Of a DNA stretch of 50,723 nucleotides, positions 25,415-34,585 are shown piece after piece. The notes below the pieces were generated by a model. It was not told the origin of the DNA and did not search any database. It saw only the letters and a program-made list of their open reading frames with translations. Both the position numbers and the translations under genes were made by a program. Origin of the DNA: Acetofilamentum sp. (lineage in GTDB: Bacteria; Bacteroidota; Bacteroidia; Bacteroidales; JAFGUD01); NCBI GenBank assembly GCA_020722645.1, contig DYKL01000001.1, forward strand, positions 1-50,723, written 5' to 3'. Every line of letters starts with the position of its first letter. Positions within the stretch are counted from its first letter, which is position 1.

Positions 25415-26098
25415 GTGAAAAAAACACTGAAATTTTGGTCAGACGACGATAAACCCAGAGAAAAACTTATGAATAAAGGAATTTCGGTATTATCAGATGC
25501 CGAACTTATCGCTATATTGATAGGTTCAGGAAACAAAGAAGAAACAGCCGTCGAACTTGCTCGAAGAATACTTATGGACAATGATTTGAATGATCTCGGC
25601 AAATTATCCATTAAAGAACTCACCAAATACAAAGGCATAGGAGAAGCAAAAGCAATAGCTATTGTTGCGGCAATAGAATTAGGAAAAAGAAGAAAAAGTT
25701 TTGAAGTATATGAAAAAAAAATTATTGAAAGCACAACAGATATCTTTGAATATATGTATCCGGTACTTTGTGATTTGGAACACGAAGAATTCTGGGCAAT
25801 TTATATGAATAATTCAGGAAAAATAATTAAAAGACAAAAAATAGCACAGGGAGGAATAACAAGTACTACGGTTGATTTGAGATTAATTATGAAATCTTCG
25901 ATTGAAAACCTTGCCGTTTCAATCATAATTTGTCATAATCATCCTTCTGGCAATGTGATGCCAAGCGAAGAGGATATTAAACTGACAAAAAAAATCAAAG
26001 AAGCTTGCAACACATTAAACATTAAACTTTTAGATCATCTGATTATAAGTGGAAACAACCGCTATAGTTTTTACGAATCCGGAATATTGGAATTATAA
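25415..26098 (+). CDS. radC: RadC family JAB-domain protein
   Basis: Full-length (227 residues) RadC: N-terminal helix-hairpin-helix region (about 60-90, YKGIGEAKA) and C-terminal JAB/MPN+ metal domain with HNHPSG (174-179) and the distal aspartate in PSEED, so the zinc site is intact. Biochemical role is unsettled despite the old link to repair. The start is GTG (25415-25417); no ATG in frame precedes the conserved REKL region. The FemAB-like gene begins 2 bases after its stop, so radC leads the rightward surface-gene run. Confidence 0.93.
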   Translation: MKKTLKFWSDDDKPREKLMNKGISVLSDAELIAILIGSGNKEETAVELARRILMDNDLNDLGKLSIKELTKYKGIGEAKAIAIVAAIELGKRRKSFEVYEKKIIESTTDIFEYMYPVLCDLEHEEFWAIYMNNSGKIIKRQKIAQGGITSTTVDLRLIMKSSIENLAVSIIICHNHPSGNVMPSEEDIKLTKKIKEACNTLNIKLLDHLIISGNNRYSFYESGILEL

Positions 26099-26100
26099 TT

Positions 26101-27003
26101 ATGGATATACTATATAAAAAAAACTCTGAAATTGATAAAGACAATTGGGACAAAAATATGAACAAATGCCTCAATCAAAACACTTATGCTTATAGCTGGT
26201 TCTTAGATACTGTTTGCAATAATTGGGATGCTTTAATTTCAGATGACTACAAAATTTTGATGCCTTTACCAACAACCGGAAAATTTAATTTAAAAGTTTA
26301 TCAGCCAAAATTTATCCCAAAACTTGGAATTTATTTTTCCAGAGAATTTTCAAATGCAAAACAAGCTCTTTTCTTAAACAATATTCCATCTTCTTATAAA
26401 ATAGTAACCTTAAATTTTAATAAATTCAACAATTTATCTTATAAAAAAGGTGTTCTGAAAAAATCATTTTATTCGATTGATTTATATCAAACTTACAATC
26501 AGATAACAAAAAAATACTCTGAAAAGTTAAAAAGCACATTGTTTAATAAAAACTCCGAAAAAATATATATTACTAATTCGATACAAATTAATGATATTAT
26601 AGATTTTTTAAATAAAAAGCATACATTCAAAAACGTAAAAGATTACGATACAATAAGAAGAATATTAGCTATTACAACAATCCGAAAACTTTCAAATATT
26701 TACGCTGCATATTCGGGAAAAAACGAATTAATTGGATTAGGAATTTTTATTATATCAGCATACACGACTGATTTGATTGTTATTGAAAGTGAAGAAAACA
26801 AATACAATACAAGTGCTTTAATAATTGATAAATTTATAAAAACAAATTCAACAAAAGCGCTTACGCTAAATTTTGAATATTCAAATGAAAATCTGATTGA
26901 CTTATATATTGATTTTGGAGCTGAAGAATATCTATACGAACAACTGAAATTCAATAGAATACCTTCGCTATTCAAATTATTTACAAAACATAAAACAAAA
27001 TAA
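26101..27003 (+). CDS. FemAB/GNAT-like protein, paralogue 1
   Basis: Cytoplasmic protein of 300 residues clearly paralogous to the one at 29852-30766. Shared features are an N-terminal ID(K/R)..WD, then NTYAYSWFLD, W.AL, DDY and MPLP, and a C-terminal LTLNF/LTLDFA segment followed by a terminal aromatic/basic patch. The two-lobe layout and late LxLdF motif suggest a FemAB/GNAT acyl- or aminoacyl-transferase acting on a lipid-linked or peptidoglycan-type precursor. I see no decisive catalytic residue. It is followed 4 bases later by the flippase gene, supporting a role in surface glycan assembly. Confidence 0.65.
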   Translation: MDILYKKNSEIDKDNWDKNMNKCLNQNTYAYSWFLDTVCNNWDALISDDYKILMPLPTTGKFNLKVYQPKFIPKLGIYFSREFSNAKQALFLNNIPSSYKIVTLNFNKFNNLSYKKGVLKKSFYSIDLYQTYNQITKKYSEKLKSTLFNKNSEKIYITNSIQINDIIDFLNKKHTFKNVKDYDTIRRILAITTIRKLSNIYAAYSGKNELIGLGIFIISAYTTDLIVIESEENKYNTSALIIDKFIKTNSTKALTLNFEYSNENLIDLYIDFGAEEYLYEQLKFNRIPSLFKLFTKHKTK

Positions 27004-27007
27004 AACA

Positions 27008-28276
27008 TTGATTTTTAATAAATTAATAAAAAATGAATTTGTAAAAAATGTTTTTACTCTTTTAAGTGGCTCTGCTGTATCCCAAATTATAGTTTTTTTG
27101 CTGATGCCGATACTTACAAGATTGTATTCTGAAGAATTATTTGGCGTTTATTTCATTTTTGTAAGTACTTTGAATATTTTAAAAAAAATTACAACATTAA
27201 GATTAGAACTTACAGTTGTATTGCCTAAAAAAGACTTCTGGGCAATTAATGCTCTGGCTTTATCTATTTTTACAACCATTATCACATCTTTATTATTCTT
27301 AATAATTTCAATTTTTACTAAAAAAGTAATTTTAAAAATCTATGAAATTTCAGCTATTGGAAATTATATTTATTTACTTCCTCTAACATTATTTTTTATT
27401 GGTATTTACGAATCATTTTCATCTTGGAACAATAGATATAAAGAATACAAAAAAATAAGTATCAGTAAATTAAGCTATTACGGCACATCAACAGCTTCAC
27501 AAATTGCAGCAAAATTTTATATATTGACAGTAAACGGTTTGATTTTAGGTGCTGTATTTGGACAAATGTTTTCAACAATTTTAATTTTTTTATTATCAAT
27601 AAAAAACGTAATAACACATTTGAAAGATGTTAAAATAAAAAGAATTAAAATTCTATTAATCAGATACAAAAACATTCCCACATTTAATACTTTAATAAAT
27701 TTCATAACAAATTTTTCAAATGAAATTCCGATTTATCTTTTTACTAGTTTTTATTCAACAATTATTTCAGGTTTGTATGGTATTGCAAATAAAATTGTAG
27801 CAACACCAATGAATATGCTTAGTCAATCAATCGGGCAGGTTTTTTATCAAAAAGCATCAGCACAATATTCAAACAGACAGGACATTCAACCATTCATAAA
27901 AAAAACAATATTAAATGTTCTGAAATTAGGAACTTTACCAATAATTGCAATTGCAGCAATTTCGCCTTTTGTTCATTTTATTTTGGGAGAAGAATGGAAG
28001 GAACTAGGTCAGTATATTCTAATTCTTTTACCTTCAATTTTGGCAAATTTTGTTGTTCAACCACTAACGATTGTACCTACAATTGTTAATAAACAGAATA
28101 AATTTCTGCTTCTTTTAATAATTTTTTCTGCTGTGAAAATTTTGTCTATTTGGTTGGGCTTAATAATATTTTCAAACCCTCTGATTTCTTTAATTTTCTT
28201 GTCGGTAAGTTCTACAATTTTCAGAATCTACCTGTCTATATGGATATACAAATCAGTTATCAAGAATCAGGTTTAA
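27008..28276 (+). CDS. Wzx-type polysaccharide flippase
   Basis: Polytopic membrane protein of 422 residues with about 12-14 helices and the MATE-like/oligosaccharide flippase opening (LLSGSAVSQIIVFLLMPILTRLYS). It would move undecaprenyl-linked glycan units across the inner membrane. The start is a TTG (27008-27010), 4 bases after the FemAB-like stop; the next in-frame ATG lies inside the first helix. Its 3' end overlaps the convergent Asn-synthase-like gene by 17 bases. Confidence 0.88.
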   Translation: MIFNKLIKNEFVKNVFTLLSGSAVSQIIVFLLMPILTRLYSEELFGVYFIFVSTLNILKKITTLRLELTVVLPKKDFWAINALALSIFTTIITSLLFLIISIFTKKVILKIYEISAIGNYIYLLPLTLFFIGIYESFSSWNNRYKEYKKISISKLSYYGTSTASQIAAKFYILTVNGLILGAVFGQMFSTILIFLLSIKNVITHLKDVKIKRIKILLIRYKNIPTFNTLINFITNFSNEIPIYLFTSFYSTIISGLYGIANKIVATPMNMLSQSIGQVFYQKASAQYSNRQDIQPFIKKTILNVLKLGTLPIIAIAAISPFVHFILGEEWKELGQYILILLPSILANFVVQPLTIVPTIVNKQNKFLLLLIIFSAVKILSIWLGLIIFSNPLISLIFLSVSSTIFRIYLSIWIYKSVIKNQV

Positions 28277-29852
28277 TTAGTTTTTCTAAAAAATCTAAAT
28301 ACCAGATTGTTATTATCGAATTATATTTCACAACATTTTTGAATTTATAATCCAACTCTTTAACCATAGGCTCAGTAATTGGATAATGAAAACACCAATC
28401 GTTTTTAATTAAAATTTTCTTTTTAATGTAACCACTTAATCGTCTTTTAATAAGATCTTTAATTCTCTGAAATATTATTTTTGAAATTGTAGCTTGCAAT
28501 TCTTTTTTAAAATTTACCTTAAACCCAGTAAAATATTTGTTAATTAAAACATCATCATATAATCGTTTAGATATCCTGTATTTAGAAGGTAAAGCTTTGA
28601 AAAAATCCATTAGTTCATTATCCCAATAAGGAAACCTGACCTCATATCCAAAGTAATCGAAAACAGTTGAGGAATTAAAAATAAATTTTGCGATTTTTTC
28701 TTTTATATCATATTCTTCAATTAATGAATAGGGAATGTATGATTTTTCGCCTCTTAGATTTTGAAGCCTTTTGTTTATAATATCATAAATTTCCTTTTGA
28801 AAGTTTTTATTGATTTTATTTAAAAATAATTTTCTTTTAAAAATAATTTCAGGAACTTCTTTTAGTTCGACATTATCATTAAAAACTTTAACAAACTGGC
28901 TACCACCAAGCAAATCGCCGGAATGACCAGGAATAAATACTGCGTTTGATTCTATTAATTTGTTGTCTTTTAGGTACTTTACAGCAAAATACTCCTGAAG
29001 ATAAGGCATAGACGTAATTTTACCTGCATATTTTGCATAATCTCTAAATAGTTCGCTGTTGTAATAATCTTTAATCAATTCATTATTATATTCTACAAAA
29101 TACCATTTAAAGCCCAACTTATGAGCAGCATTTCTTGAGTTTTCAATTTGTTCGTTCCCCTTTCTGCCATAAGTAAAACAAACAACATTTTGGTAATTGA
29201 ATTTTTTGAGCATCACTGCAATAAGTCTTGAATCGTACCCTCCACTTAAAGGCAAAGCAACCTGTTTGTTTTCCAAAGATACAATTAGCCTTTTAAATGA
29301 ACTTTCCAGTTTTTCGACAGACATTTCCTTTAATTCATTATATGAGCTATTTAATTGATTTTCAATTGCGAAAGAATAAAAAGATGATGTTTTTACAATT
29401 TGATTATTTTCGAATAAAATCCATTCTGCAGGCTTCACGGAAAAAATTCCTTTAATTAAAGTACCATTGTCAATTGTATATCCCGATGCTTTAAAAATGT
29501 GAGCATTAACTAAATCTATAGAAGGATTGGGCATTCTGTTTATTAACTCAAAAGCAGAATCACTAATGTAATACTTATCTGAAATTAATGTGTAAAATAT
29601 TGGAAAAAAGCGAGTTTTGTCTGATGCAATAAACAAAGTTTCATTTTTTTTGAATAAAATTGTAAAAACACCATTCAATTTTCCGACTAATTCAATTAAA
29701 TCATCAAAAGCAGAAAAATTACATAAAAAATTCAACGCATCAATATTCTGATAAAAATTGTTGTTTTGATCAAAAAAATAACCTTTTACAAAAAAAATAT
29801 CGTTGTGATACCATTTAAAACCCTTGTTATTTTTTAGAATAAGTTCGTACAT
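28260..29852 (-). CDS. asparagine synthase-like amidotransferase, no glutaminase cysteine
   Basis: A 530-residue two-domain protein. The N-terminal part resembles the class II glutaminase fold but has Tyr, not the essential Cys, at position 2. The C-terminal part is an ATP-pyrophosphatase with the PP-loop SGGYDSR (about 203-209). The ATG at 29852 overlaps the upstream gene's stop (TAATG), so I reject the ATG at 29885 inside that gene. Such proteins in surface-glycan loci probably amidate or otherwise modify sugars, without using glutamine in the normal way. A gamma-lactam/beta-lactam-type adenylation role is also possible. Confidence 0.85.
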   Translation of the reverse strand: MYELILKNNKGFKWYHNDIFFVKGYFFDQNNNFYQNIDALNFLCNFSAFDDLIELVGKLNGVFTILFKKNETLFIASDKTRFFPIFYTLISDKYYISDSAFELINRMPNPSIDLVNAHIFKASGYTIDNGTLIKGIFSVKPAEWILFENNQIVKTSSFYSFAIENQLNSSYNELKEMSVEKLESSFKRLIVSLENKQVALPLSGGYDSRLIAVMLKKFNYQNVVCFTYGRKGNEQIENSRNAAHKLGFKWYFVEYNNELIKDYYNSELFRDYAKYAGKITSMPYLQEYFAVKYLKDNKLIESNAVFIPGHSGDLLGGSQFVKVFNDNVELKEVPEIIFKRKLFLNKINKNFQKEIYDIINKRLQNLRGEKSYIPYSLIEEYDIKEKIAKFIFNSSTVFDYFGYEVRFPYWDNELMDFFKALPSKYRISKRLYDDVLINKYFTGFKVNFKKELQATISKIIFQRIKDLIKRRLSGYIKKKILIKNDWCFHYPITEPMVKELDYKFKNVVKYNSIITIWYLDFLEKLIKPDS

Positions 29853-30766
29853 TATCTTTTTAGACACATTTTTAAAAATTTCCAATTATATTTAAAATAT
29901 CTTGAATATGGAACAAGAGTTGAGCCAAATCCTGAATTAAAATACTCAATTCCTTTTACATTTGAACCGGCAAAATCTAATGTTAAATCCTTCTCTGAAT
30001 GATCTTTAATAAATTCATTTACAATTGCATAATTTGCATTTATTGAAACACCTTTATCATTTGATATATGCGAAATTACAACTTTTTTGCCATTTAAAAA
30101 AAAACAAGCGGAAGCACAAAAAAAATTATTTTCATCATAAGCATTATAAACTAATAATCTGTTTGTTTGCTTCAAATAATTCAAAAGTTTATATAATTTT
30201 TCATAATCATTTTCGGTAACTTTATTTTTAAGTCTGTCTAAAATAATTTTTTTTCTGGTATTAAAAAAATCAGAAAAATCGTCTGTTTTTTTTACAGTTA
30301 CAAGAGAATTAGCTTTATCAATATTTCTTTTGGTATTTCGTCTGAAATTATTATAAATGCTTTTATATTCGGTGTTCAAATATAACAGATAATTCTTCAT
30401 TGTTTCGATTTTTGCATTTGAAAAAGAACTATCTGTTAAATCGATTCTTAAATCAATCAAAGCGAATTTATGTGGTATTTTACTTAAAAAAATACTGATT
30501 GATGCTTTATCCATAGGTTCCCTTGAATAAATAGCAACTTTTTGAAGGTGTGTCGGTGTATAAATATAGTTAATCAGAAATTTTTTATTGAATGGCAGAG
30601 GCATAACAGCTTGATAGTCATCTAAAACCAATGCATTCCATTTTTCGGCAATAATATCCAAAAACCAAGAATAACCGTAAATATTATTATTGTGTGCATC
30701 TGCTATCAGATTATCCCATTTATTTCTGTCAATTTCATTATTTTTCAAAAAACTAATACTCATCAA
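29852..30766 (-). CDS. FemAB/GNAT-like protein, paralogue 2
   Basis: Protein of 304 residues with a FemAB-type GNAT layout: a central basic helix (YNNFRRNTKRNIDKA), then CASACFFLNGKKVVISHIS, NANYAIVNEFI and LTLDFAGSNVKGIEYFNSGFG. The last two resemble the second GNAT lobe of FemAB proteins. Its N-terminus parallels the plus-strand paralogue (NNIYGYSWFLD, DDYQAVMPLP). It overlaps the sulfotransferase end by 14 bases (an ATG at 30763 is the alternative) and its stop overlaps the next start. FemAB-like members occur in exosortase-linked glycan clusters; substrate unknown. Confidence 0.75.
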   Translation of the reverse strand: MMSISFLKNNEIDRNKWDNLIADAHNNNIYGYSWFLDIIAEKWNALVLDDYQAVMPLPFNKKFLINYIYTPTHLQKVAIYSREPMDKASISIFLSKIPHKFALIDLRIDLTDSSFSNAKIETMKNYLLYLNTEYKSIYNNFRRNTKRNIDKANSLVTVKKTDDFSDFFNTRKKIILDRLKNKVTENDYEKLYKLLNYLKQTNRLLVYNAYDENNFFCASACFFLNGKKVVISHISNDKGVSINANYAIVNEFIKDHSEKDLTLDFAGSNVKGIEYFNSGFGSTLVPYSRYFKYNWKFLKMCLKR

Positions 30767-31631
30767 AGTAAATATTATAAAATTCTTTTAATTTTTTCAA
30801 ATCTTGTTCAAAATATTTTTCTGCAAATTTAATTTCGTTGTTTGAAATATCAATATCATTAGCATCGGTTTTATTCAAATTGTGGATTTTATCTACCATA
30901 CCGCTTCTAAAAATAAAATTTTTCATAAAATTCGGAACAATATTTCTTAGCAATCTTCTAAAAAAATTATTTCTGTTCAAAAGTAGCTGTTCGACAGTTT
31001 TGGATTTTACTTTTTTTGATGTATTGGCTTTAATTTCTTCAATGTAATCGAAATCAGAGATTTGAAGAAAATCTGAAATTTTTTTCAGAACAGATTTGTA
31101 TGATTTTTTTAAATCTTCGGTTTTAACAATTAAAAAATTTTCTTTCGGAAAAACAGATGTCCATTTTTGCAGATGCTGAAAATAGAGACTTTGATATGCA
31201 TTACACAAATTATTTTTTTGTTCAATTGATAATTTTGAAATAATATTTTTTTCTTTTTCAATTGATTCGATAAACGATATTTTTTCAGACAGATAACCAT
31301 TATTGACAGCATATTTATATCCGGAAAAACTTCTGTAAACTGGATTTCTGAGCATAACAATAAATTTCATCTGCGGATTATACTCATAAATTTTATTTAT
31401 TGCCTCATAATCTATAAACAAATAAGTATCAGCACTTACGAAAACTTTTTTATCTTTTTCATTGAAAAAAGAATGATAATATTTTAAACCCCGCTTGTAT
31501 AAGTCGTTAACTGAAAAAAAGTGAACTTCTTTTATCGAACTAAAAGCGACCTGTTCGTGGTTTTCGAGATATTGAAAAATTGTCGTTGTACCGCTCCTAC
31601 CCGCTCCAATAATTATAGCATCAACTTTCAT
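30753..31631 (-). CDS. sulfotransferase
   Basis: PAPS-dependent sulfotransferase of 292 residues. The 5'-phosphosulfate loop GAGRSGTTT (9-17) and the 3'-phosphate site VMLRNPVYRSFSGY (about 92-105) are intact, as in carbohydrate and heparan-type enzymes. It has no signal peptide, so it acts on a cytoplasmic glycan intermediate or small molecule. Its start overlaps the deacetylase stop by 4 bases (ATGA), placing it in the tightly coupled surface run. Confidence 0.9.
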   Translation of the reverse strand: MKVDAIIIGAGRSGTTTIFQYLENHEQVAFSSIKEVHFFSVNDLYKRGLKYYHSFFNEKDKKVFVSADTYLFIDYEAINKIYEYNPQMKFIVMLRNPVYRSFSGYKYAVNNGYLSEKISFIESIEKEKNIISKLSIEQKNNLCNAYQSLYFQHLQKWTSVFPKENFLIVKTEDLKKSYKSVLKKISDFLQISDFDYIEEIKANTSKKVKSKTVEQLLLNRNNFFRRLLRNIVPNFMKNFIFRSGMVDKIHNLNKTDANDIDISNNEIKFAEKYFEQDLKKLKEFYNIYFDEY

Positions 31632-32608
31632 CTTTTAATCAAATTTTTTCCAAAAATACCCTTTATTAAATAATAAAAAAATTCATATTTGATTGTTTCA
31701 ATGGCAGTTTTTCCGTTTTCCATCGGAATACGCTGAATATTAAATTTGATAGAATCATTTTTTAATCCCGCAGTACCAAAAGTTAAATCAACAGAAGTAG
31801 AAATTCTTTCAAAAAATGATTTATTAACCTTATAATCTGTAAAGGGAAACGCAAATAATTTGAATTCGGGATTAAATTCTCTGATTACAAAATCAAGACT
31901 ATCAATAGTTTGTTGAATTTGTTCATTTTCGGTTAATTGTGAATAATAAAAATGATTGGCACTATGTGCACCAATGTAAAAGCCTTGATTGTGAAGCTCT
32001 TTGATTTGATTAGAAGACATATAAGGCTTGTGTTTTTGCAAATATTCAGCAAAATCAATTTCTAAAAGTTTAGCTATTTGCTCAATAACATTAGTATTTT
32101 TATGATTCAACGAAAGCAAATATTTTTTAATGTCAGATGTATTAATATTTATCTTTTTCAAATACTTTTCAACGATGTTTTGATACTTAGTGTTTTTAAA
32201 AGTTTTGTCAATAATCAGTGAAATTTTGTAACGATAAAACAAATCTAAATTGTCAACAAAAGCAGAATTGATAAAAAAAATAGCAGGTATTCCCTTTTTT
32301 TTTAATAATGGAGCAACAATGTCATAAATTTCGGAAAGACCATCGTCAAAAGTAAGAAAAAAGGTTTTTTCGTTTATAAATTTTTCGTTTATAAACAACT
32401 TTAAATCAATACGTTTGAAATTTTTTAGATAAAAATCCAAATCCTCAACAAATTCTTTAGTTGATTTTATTTTATATAAATGTTTTAAATGAATGGGAGA
32501 AATATCTGATACAGAGTGATACAAAGGGAAAATAGTTTTTTGTTTGTTAAGCGTATATAAAAATTTAAACGGAAATATTTGAGCAATACTGAAAATTAGA
32601 TTATTCAT
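31628..32608 (-). CDS. polysaccharide deacetylase family protein
   Basis: Protein of 326 residues with a NodB-type catalytic half. TFDDG (about 95-99), the HSANH metal site and a late FPFTDYK segment replace the classical RPPYG, the arrangement seen in the divergent deacetylases of exopolysaccharide loci. No clear signal peptide: the N-terminus is a single hydrophobic stretch, possibly an anchor. It overlaps rnpA by 8 bases upstream and the sulfotransferase by 4 bases downstream. Confidence 0.87.
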   Translation of the reverse strand: MNNLIFSIAQIFPFKFLYTLNKQKTIFPLYHSVSDISPIHLKHLYKIKSTKEFVEDLDFYLKNFKRIDLKLFINEKFINEKTFFLTFDDGLSEIYDIVAPLLKKKGIPAIFFINSAFVDNLDLFYRYKISLIIDKTFKNTKYQNIVEKYLKKININTSDIKKYLLSLNHKNTNVIEQIAKLLEIDFAEYLQKHKPYMSSNQIKELHNQGFYIGAHSANHFYYSQLTENEQIQQTIDSLDFVIREFNPEFKLFAFPFTDYKVNKSFFERISTSVDLTFGTAGLKNDSIKFNIQRIPMENGKTAIETIKYEFFYYLIKGIFGKNLIKR

Positions 32609-33005
32609 TATCAGAAGATAAATTTTGAATAATTTTATGCAAAATCTTTACCATTTCATTTTGAATTGATTGAAAATCTTGGATAGTTGAATCAACATAG
32701 GCAAAAGAAACTACAACAGACAAATTGTTTTTTCCCAAAAAAGTAAAAAGTAAACTTTTATTCAAGCGATAAGATTCTCTTATCAGTCTTTTTATGCGAT
32801 TCCTGTCAACAGAGCGTTTGAATTTTTTTTTTGAAACCGTTATTAAAATTTTACAAAGAACATCATTAGTTTCAACAATTAAATATTTTGCAATTAAGGG
32901 GAAAGATTTTATAGGCAAACCCTTTAAATATATATCATTGATGATTTTTTTTGATGTTAGTTTTTCTTTTTTGGGAAAAGTGAATCTATTTTGTTTTATT
33001 TGCAT
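32601..33005 (-). CDS. rnpA: ribonuclease P protein component
   Basis: Basic 134-residue subunit that binds M1 RNA and the 5' leader of precursor tRNAs. The RNR signature RSVDRNRIKRLIRESYR (about 64-80) and the opening FTFPKKEKL are visible. Here it is not next to rpmH; it follows hemD with a 20-base overlap, a Bacteroidota arrangement. It is then followed directly by surface genes rather than by the usual yidD. Confidence 0.95.
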   Translation of the reverse strand: MQIKQNRFTFPKKEKLTSKKIINDIYLKGLPIKSFPLIAKYLIVETNDVLCKILITVSKKKFKRSVDRNRIKRLIRESYRLNKSLLFTFLGKNNLSVVVSFAYVDSTIQDFQSIQNEMVKILHKIIQNLSSDNE

Positions 33006-33732
33006 TCTTTTTTAGATATTTTTCTAATGCCATTGCCATTGAAGGTACTCCGGCGGTCGGAGCTTTTATATCAACTTTTAAACCTGCTTTAACTGCAGAT
33101 TTTGTAGTTTCAGAGCCAAATGTTGCTAATTTTATTTTTTTGTCTCTAAAATCAGGAAAATTTGCAACCAAAGAATCAACTCCCGAAGGGCTAAATAAAG
33201 CCACAATATCATAGCTTAATTTTAATTTGCTTAAATCTACATTAACAACCTTGTATGATACCGCTTTTATAACATTTAATTTTTTTCGTTTCAACTTATT
33301 GATTAAATTGTTCTTGTGAGTATTAGCAACAGGTAATAAAAATACTTCATCAGTAAATTTTGAAACCACTTCAATTAAACTATCCATTAGTCCATCTGTA
33401 AAAAATATTTTTCTTTTACGATAAGTGATATATTTATTCAGATAGTTGGAAATAGATTCATTTATGCAGAAATATTTTAAGGTAGTAGGAGGGTAATATC
33501 TCATTTCAGTTGCCAATCTGAAATAGTGATCAACTGCTATTTTACTAGTAAAAATAACAGCAGTAAAAGAAGATAAATCTATTCTGAGACGACGAAATTC
33601 TCTTGCTTCAACCGGTTCGATATCAAAAAACTTGTGAAAATCAACTTTAACATTGTATTTTTTAACAATATCATCGTAAGGTGAGCGCTGAGTTGGTTGT
33701 GGTTGTGAAATTAAAATACTTTTAATTTGCAT
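32986..33732 (-). CDS. hemD: uroporphyrinogen-III synthase
   Basis: Cyclises hydroxymethylbilane in tetrapyrrole synthesis. It is a two-lobe protein of 248 residues with the weakly conserved family pattern: ILISQPQP at the start, AVIFTSKIAVDHYF, then LFSPSGVDSL and FGSETTKSA in the second lobe. Sequence of this family diverges strongly, but order with DUF4271 (25 bases upstream) and rnpA (overlapping) is the usual Bacteroidota context and supports the call. Confidence 0.88.
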   Translation of the reverse strand: MQIKSILISQPQPTQRSPYDDIVKKYNVKVDFHKFFDIEPVEAREFRRLRIDLSSFTAVIFTSKIAVDHYFRLATEMRYYPPTTLKYFCINESISNYLNKYITYRKRKIFFTDGLMDSLIEVVSKFTDEVFLLPVANTHKNNLINKLKRKKLNVIKAVSYKVVNVDLSKLKLSYDIVALFSPSGVDSLVANFPDFRDKKIKLATFGSETTKSAVKAGLKVDIKAPTAGVPSMAMALEKYLKKNANKTK

Positions 33733-33757
33733 ATAAATCTCTTTTTTAATTCTCTAA

Positions 33758-34585
33758 TTAAAATTTTTGAATCGAAAAAAGTTTTAAAGTAATTAAAACA
33801 GGAAAAATTTCGACCGTGCAAAGATATAAAATGAAATAAAACAATGATAATCCTTGATGAAAAAATTCTTTGAACTCCTTATAAATTCTCAAAAAAAAGA
33901 TTATCAAAATAAAAAAAATTGATAAAAAAAGACCTCTTTCTGAAAAAACAGGGTTGTAAATTGTAATAAAAATTAAAAAAATTAAAAAGATGGAAATAAA
34001 TGCATTAGATATTTTAATTGAAAGAATATTTATTTCGGAAAAAATCTTTTTATCTATTGACAATGACCATATTTTTGAAGTTATAACTTTTAACAAAAAA
34101 AACAATGATAATGAAAATAAAACTATAACATAAGTTAGTAAGGAATCTTTATGAGTAATAATTGAATAACTATCAATAAAAAGAATACTTAGTACAGAAA
34201 CCGAAATAAAAAATGCGACATTCAAAATATTAATAAATGAGACAATTACTGAATTTTTATTATTTAAAAGTTGCCGAAAAAACACATTATTAAATGTCGC
34301 TTTTACAATCAAATTTATTTCCTGATTATAATTGTAATAAATATAGACAATAAAAGCAAAAAATATAAAAAAAAGTGGAATATACCACCAGTTACTATTA
34401 ATTTGAATTTTATCAGATTGAGCATGTTCAACCGGGAGAACTTCAGATTTATTGTAGTTAAAATCTACGCTTCCAAAATTTCCTTTGTATTCTGATTTTT
34501 TTTTATTTGTTTCATTATAATTTTGGGAGCTGGCAACAACTGGAATTAAAAAAAGCAATAATATTATTAAATTCTTTTTATTCAA
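33758..34585 (-). CDS. DUF4271 membrane protein
   Basis: Integral membrane protein of 275 residues: an N-terminal signal-like segment (to about ASSQ), a polar stretch, then about six hydrophobic helices from residue 68 on, ending in a short cytoplasmic tail. Size, layout and position between folK and hemD fit DUF4271, a Bacteroidota family of unknown function. It overlaps folK by 8 bases. Confidence 0.82.
   Translation of the reverse strand: MNKKNLIILLLFLIPVVASSQNYNETNKKKSEYKGNFGSVDFNYNKSEVLPVEHAQSDKIQINSNWWYIPLFFIFFAFIVYIYYNYNQEINLIVKATFNNVFFRQLLNNKNSVIVSFINILNVAFFISVSVLSILFIDSYSIITHKDSLLTYVIVLFSLSLFFLLKVITSKIWSLSIDKKIFSEINILSIKISNAFISIFLIFLIFITIYNPVFSERGLFLSIFFILIIFFLRIYKEFKEFFHQGLSLFYFILYLCTVEIFPVLITLKLFSIQKF

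Noticed and set aside
26101..33732. Horizontally acquired genomic island
   Set aside because: No integrase, tRNA junction, direct repeats or visible base-composition change; genes interlock with hemD-rnpA by overlaps.
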